Shown piece by piece: positions 63,601-64,000 of a stretch of DNA of 64,000 nucleotides (positions within the stretch are counted from its first letter, which is position 1; each line of letters opens with the position of its first letter). The notes under the pieces are model-generated. The model was not told the DNA's origin, did not search any database, and was given only the letters and a program-made list of their open reading frames with translations. Source of the DNA: Diplonema papillatum (taxonomy: Eukaryota; Euglenozoa; Diplonemea; Diplonemida; Diplonemidae). The stretch is from assembly GCA_030068145.1 (NCBI GenBank), contig JAPJBO010000170.1, positions 1 to 64,000 of the forward strand, read 5' to 3'. Made by a program: the position numbers and the translations under genes.

Positions 63601-64000
63601 GCGGGTACCACGCCGGGGTGCGGCGGACGTCGTCGGCGGTGCTCAAAGGCGTCTTCGAGCGCCTGAGCGAAAAGCGGCGCGACCACTCGCCGCCGCGCGA
63701 GCGGAAGAAGAGCGACGGCGGCGTCCCGTCCGAAACCCCGCCGCCGCCGCCGCCGCCGCCGCCGGCCGCCGCCGCGCAGGCGGCGGCCCCCGCGCACGCG
63801 GCGGGCAACCTCAGTCCGACCCTAACCGGCGCCGGGCTGGGCGCGTCGGGCAGCTGGTTCAGCACTGCGGCGAGCCCCGTGGTGCGGTACAACGCGCGGA
63901 GCACGGGGGTGCACAGCCCGACGACCGACAAGCGGGCCGGGTTTTCGAAGTCGCTGACCCGGCACGAGACCGACGGGAGGATCGTGCTGCAGCGCAGCAA
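57651..64000 (+). CDS. Class III adenylate cyclase with tandem active and degenerate domains, runs off window
   Basis: ATG 57651 opens a frame with no stop to 64000 (2,116 codons, incomplete). Residues 1-395 are low-complexity Pro/Ser/Ala. About 398-480 is a coiled coil. Cyclase domain 1 (about 514-710) has all catalytic positions: metal-binding Asp522 (FTDIQGSTRLW) and Asp565 (KTLGDAFM), adenine-selecting Lys561 and Asp649 (MDYLGPVVNKTAR), and transition-state Asn656 and Arg660. It should make cAMP. Cyclase domain 2 (about 778-995) keeps the fold pattern but lacks most of these residues (IVKVAKL replaces the first metal motif), so it is probably regulatory or a pseudo-cyclase partner. The remaining >1,100 residues are disordered, with a ten-proline run near 1245 and many Ser-Pro sites. 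No membrane helix is seen, so a soluble enzyme is inferred. The gene is GC-richer than all others here. Confidence 0.9.
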   Translation, partial: MERARYQSAKPLAPLHTVEEVLKDRSPLVDPWKSPFRKRGQQHTRLMRSPHAPSGRVALPAVPHTSPGRVEQAASQGHMSPDSVRPPASLLSAADLKQLEGSDSEREAGKPCSSADNSVERTTTYGHNSAAEAAGRLELPAKGLDSSPSSPTSPIFSGFAGLAKGGHLLRTAAGASSVLAQSAPPAAKIRDLASKPQGGLRGQGETHSAPITPSAGVLPGGGDPPLLRGAGGGKKGPLASLLAKAPPLAKPAKLSAVAPGARAGGNGDDAQAKEAARQAGGAAARPASPQHRASPTCNAAGDLATPGADSLSYLVSPLSDLAVSLSALSSQQLQSLPAFISNANALNYNAAASKNSPKNLLEPLTNANRPAPKLDGANRETGSDPTGDADGAELSDDQKFIGQLIAQAKLFLHEIDRLKGVVRTLEADVDVNHASAAAHKTAQLSYAGELEKQEDKVKSLTAERALLEAQLSSAQRPGKLALRKRKSVSQFPLERILNELPQAQPLEAVSPPVGEVTLVFTDIQGSTRLWDKAPGSMSKALHEHNTVVRELIKKFNGYEVKTLGDAFMIAFSSTFMAVSLSLELQTRLLSANWPEELSTFPDCPAEELPADVPNMFGEKSFLWRGLKVRIGINTGYPLCQRDPCSGRMDYLGPVVNKTARIESQAYGGMIACSEEVVSKYLSENTAARTSKKLHLDFPCDPNISQHTVVRLKGIKGDTRIMRLTPPQLIARLAVFDRYLEDKERQASAGDPRAPGDSAGRKSIVDSDAQLPSPPPPTGDVTVVIVKVAKLSEMKCILSPADWTALSERYATFLSAVCDGIHEEHYKVPSEQMDTVMIVFQKPSAAMSFAMVLQEELANDRTVVPTEIEEQYPKMFERSEWDGAVVMSGLKVQVGLHVCKDAQPTVDAFANAVVYIGHELQHASTLASAARGGQVVFSREVYHSPGVSEYLLLNKHLLGYVGVISVTAAPTTASAGVEIRQLELYQAIPSSVASRVYVLMGFSDNHASRRSAEFRMFKSSLLSEAHNEGIETDFGNDSPASCPEDTPRRPPAAPAAVCLADHPLFADPYGAESFGELDTAALLKSLEGVRGASKPVRFVPEGIAALLSSILDLRRKRASGGKRRWCRGLKKVELLESVLFETHDAFAKADDQGGALEKPGLLEGADDRERDPPISSSTTTPRRASDGPALPLAPKTDRSGLLPSSLHARKSDPSAPPTGPPKGRRVSINASPVSPDRAPEPGSPPPPPPPPPPPAAPPRFGLSDDTRAFLLKEPVFTVTEGLLLAASLLGDGEQHSQRGGAGKRGGARPTVCEVGTMTESGAVERTASFKGKRAGKAPEKEGSAEDLSSAVLHRVVRVFCAATKRLLDESATTSQEDEVVQRWAHVALSHTQHLRPTKVPSPEDLIAHAGEPQTIRRGSVNKITRLRKQSDPDNERNTSPVRGSHSHKPSKHPVSTTSTPRHSIDHGTEVDTLPADPLLRPPHGGSGDAEARRLNKSKSELTEPQLLDVGALRATASLHMAGGGLGLRDDERDAPMNHTWTQSPRSVKSATPMQGSFSPDGVKDPATAAACGAAAHGRDSLVFGPSGCLSPSSDDRSTPLTSPTGPPKESSPFDAQPAKSPGTNTSGGVTPGVSPAYPSSYTSPQDPSLSKPGASPGSAAPQLLDGQKQRAASATPTDTPQEQDPLNETTQSAGTSSTVSNPADAPPNVKPESASCSSKQQPAAAHAGGKPAPAKLPPKVQYASPTSHPAPSLRGRRGSAAGLASPDGSPNGRPGTSPTRRKSAGGRKKGGGRANQLRDSYGSPKRCKAEPPGEKDEPAPIAASDRKVSIPSLAAAYASPTHVGSAEEPHKTADLSPAQSFFSHPGIFGSDVGSVASSPTNSRHNSPPRKDSGRGERLVPTGSVSACAFSALRSGKGKYSLRRPAEAGLRKILDSFRALEKEERHGTNYLHKTSAIAHLALLLEFLRQSKRAKREAASPLTRRGSGYHAGVRRTSSAVLKGVFERLSEKRRDHSPPRERKKSDGGVPSETPPPPPPPPPAAAAQAAAPAHAAGNLSPTLTGAGLGASGSWFSTAASPVVRYNARSTGVHSPTTDKRAGFSKSLTRHETDGRIVLQRS

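Noticed and set aside
57632-63797. Large reverse- and alternate-frame open frames in the cyclase region (up to ~830 codons)
   Set aside because: GC-rich sequence has few stops. The accepted frame contains the catalytic motifs and the others have none.

Overview
The window is nuclear DNA of a single-celled eukaryote, probably an alga or other protist with intron-poor genes. The evidence is long open frames with signal and membrane segments, a nucleotidyl cyclase resembling protist enzymes, a Pro/Thr-rich surface glycoprotein, tyrosine-recombinase retroelements and eukaryote-type 18S rRNA pieces. I could not fix the lineage from sequence alone.

Bases 1-20,500 are almost entirely repeats and mobile-element remains. 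A 6-kb inverted composite (644-6696) carries oppositely oriented arrays of a ~350-bp satellite. Nine short inverted-repeat transposons (~210 bp, 4-bp target duplications) sit at 7.1-15.6 kb, several of them inside fossils of a retroelement family whose order is recombinase, then reverse transcriptase/RNase H. A second palindrome lies at 8876-10003. An 11-bp minisatellite flanks the best-preserved retroelement, and a 1.1-kb TA-flanked DNA transposon (19317-20410) keeps a PCNA-binding motif as in pogo transposases.

Bases 21,274-36,196 form one giant surface-protein gene. It has a signal peptide, three near-identical 4.1-5.2 kb units (four paired PLAT-like domains plus a Pro/Thr/Ser stalk each), a Cys-rich module, a membrane helix and a cytoplasmic tail. 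A 91-bp tandem duplication just before the Cys-rich module changes the reading frame, so the plain reading gives a secreted ~4,685-residue protein without anchor.

Bases 36,200-57,650 are gene-sparse. They hold a PC-esterase-like SGNH protein, a phosphate acetyltransferase, a small SAM plus CysRS-C-like protein and an MFSD4/glucose-type MFS transporter, separated by dispersed repeats, a hAT-like short element and three scrambled pieces of 18S rRNA sequence in mixed orientation. From 57,651 to the end runs a large GC-rich adenylate cyclase gene with one complete and one degenerate catalytic domain and a very long disordered tail; it leaves the window still open.

The genes do not look like one pathway. 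Surface adhesion, carbohydrate modification, sugar transport, acetate metabolism and cAMP signalling are each represented once.
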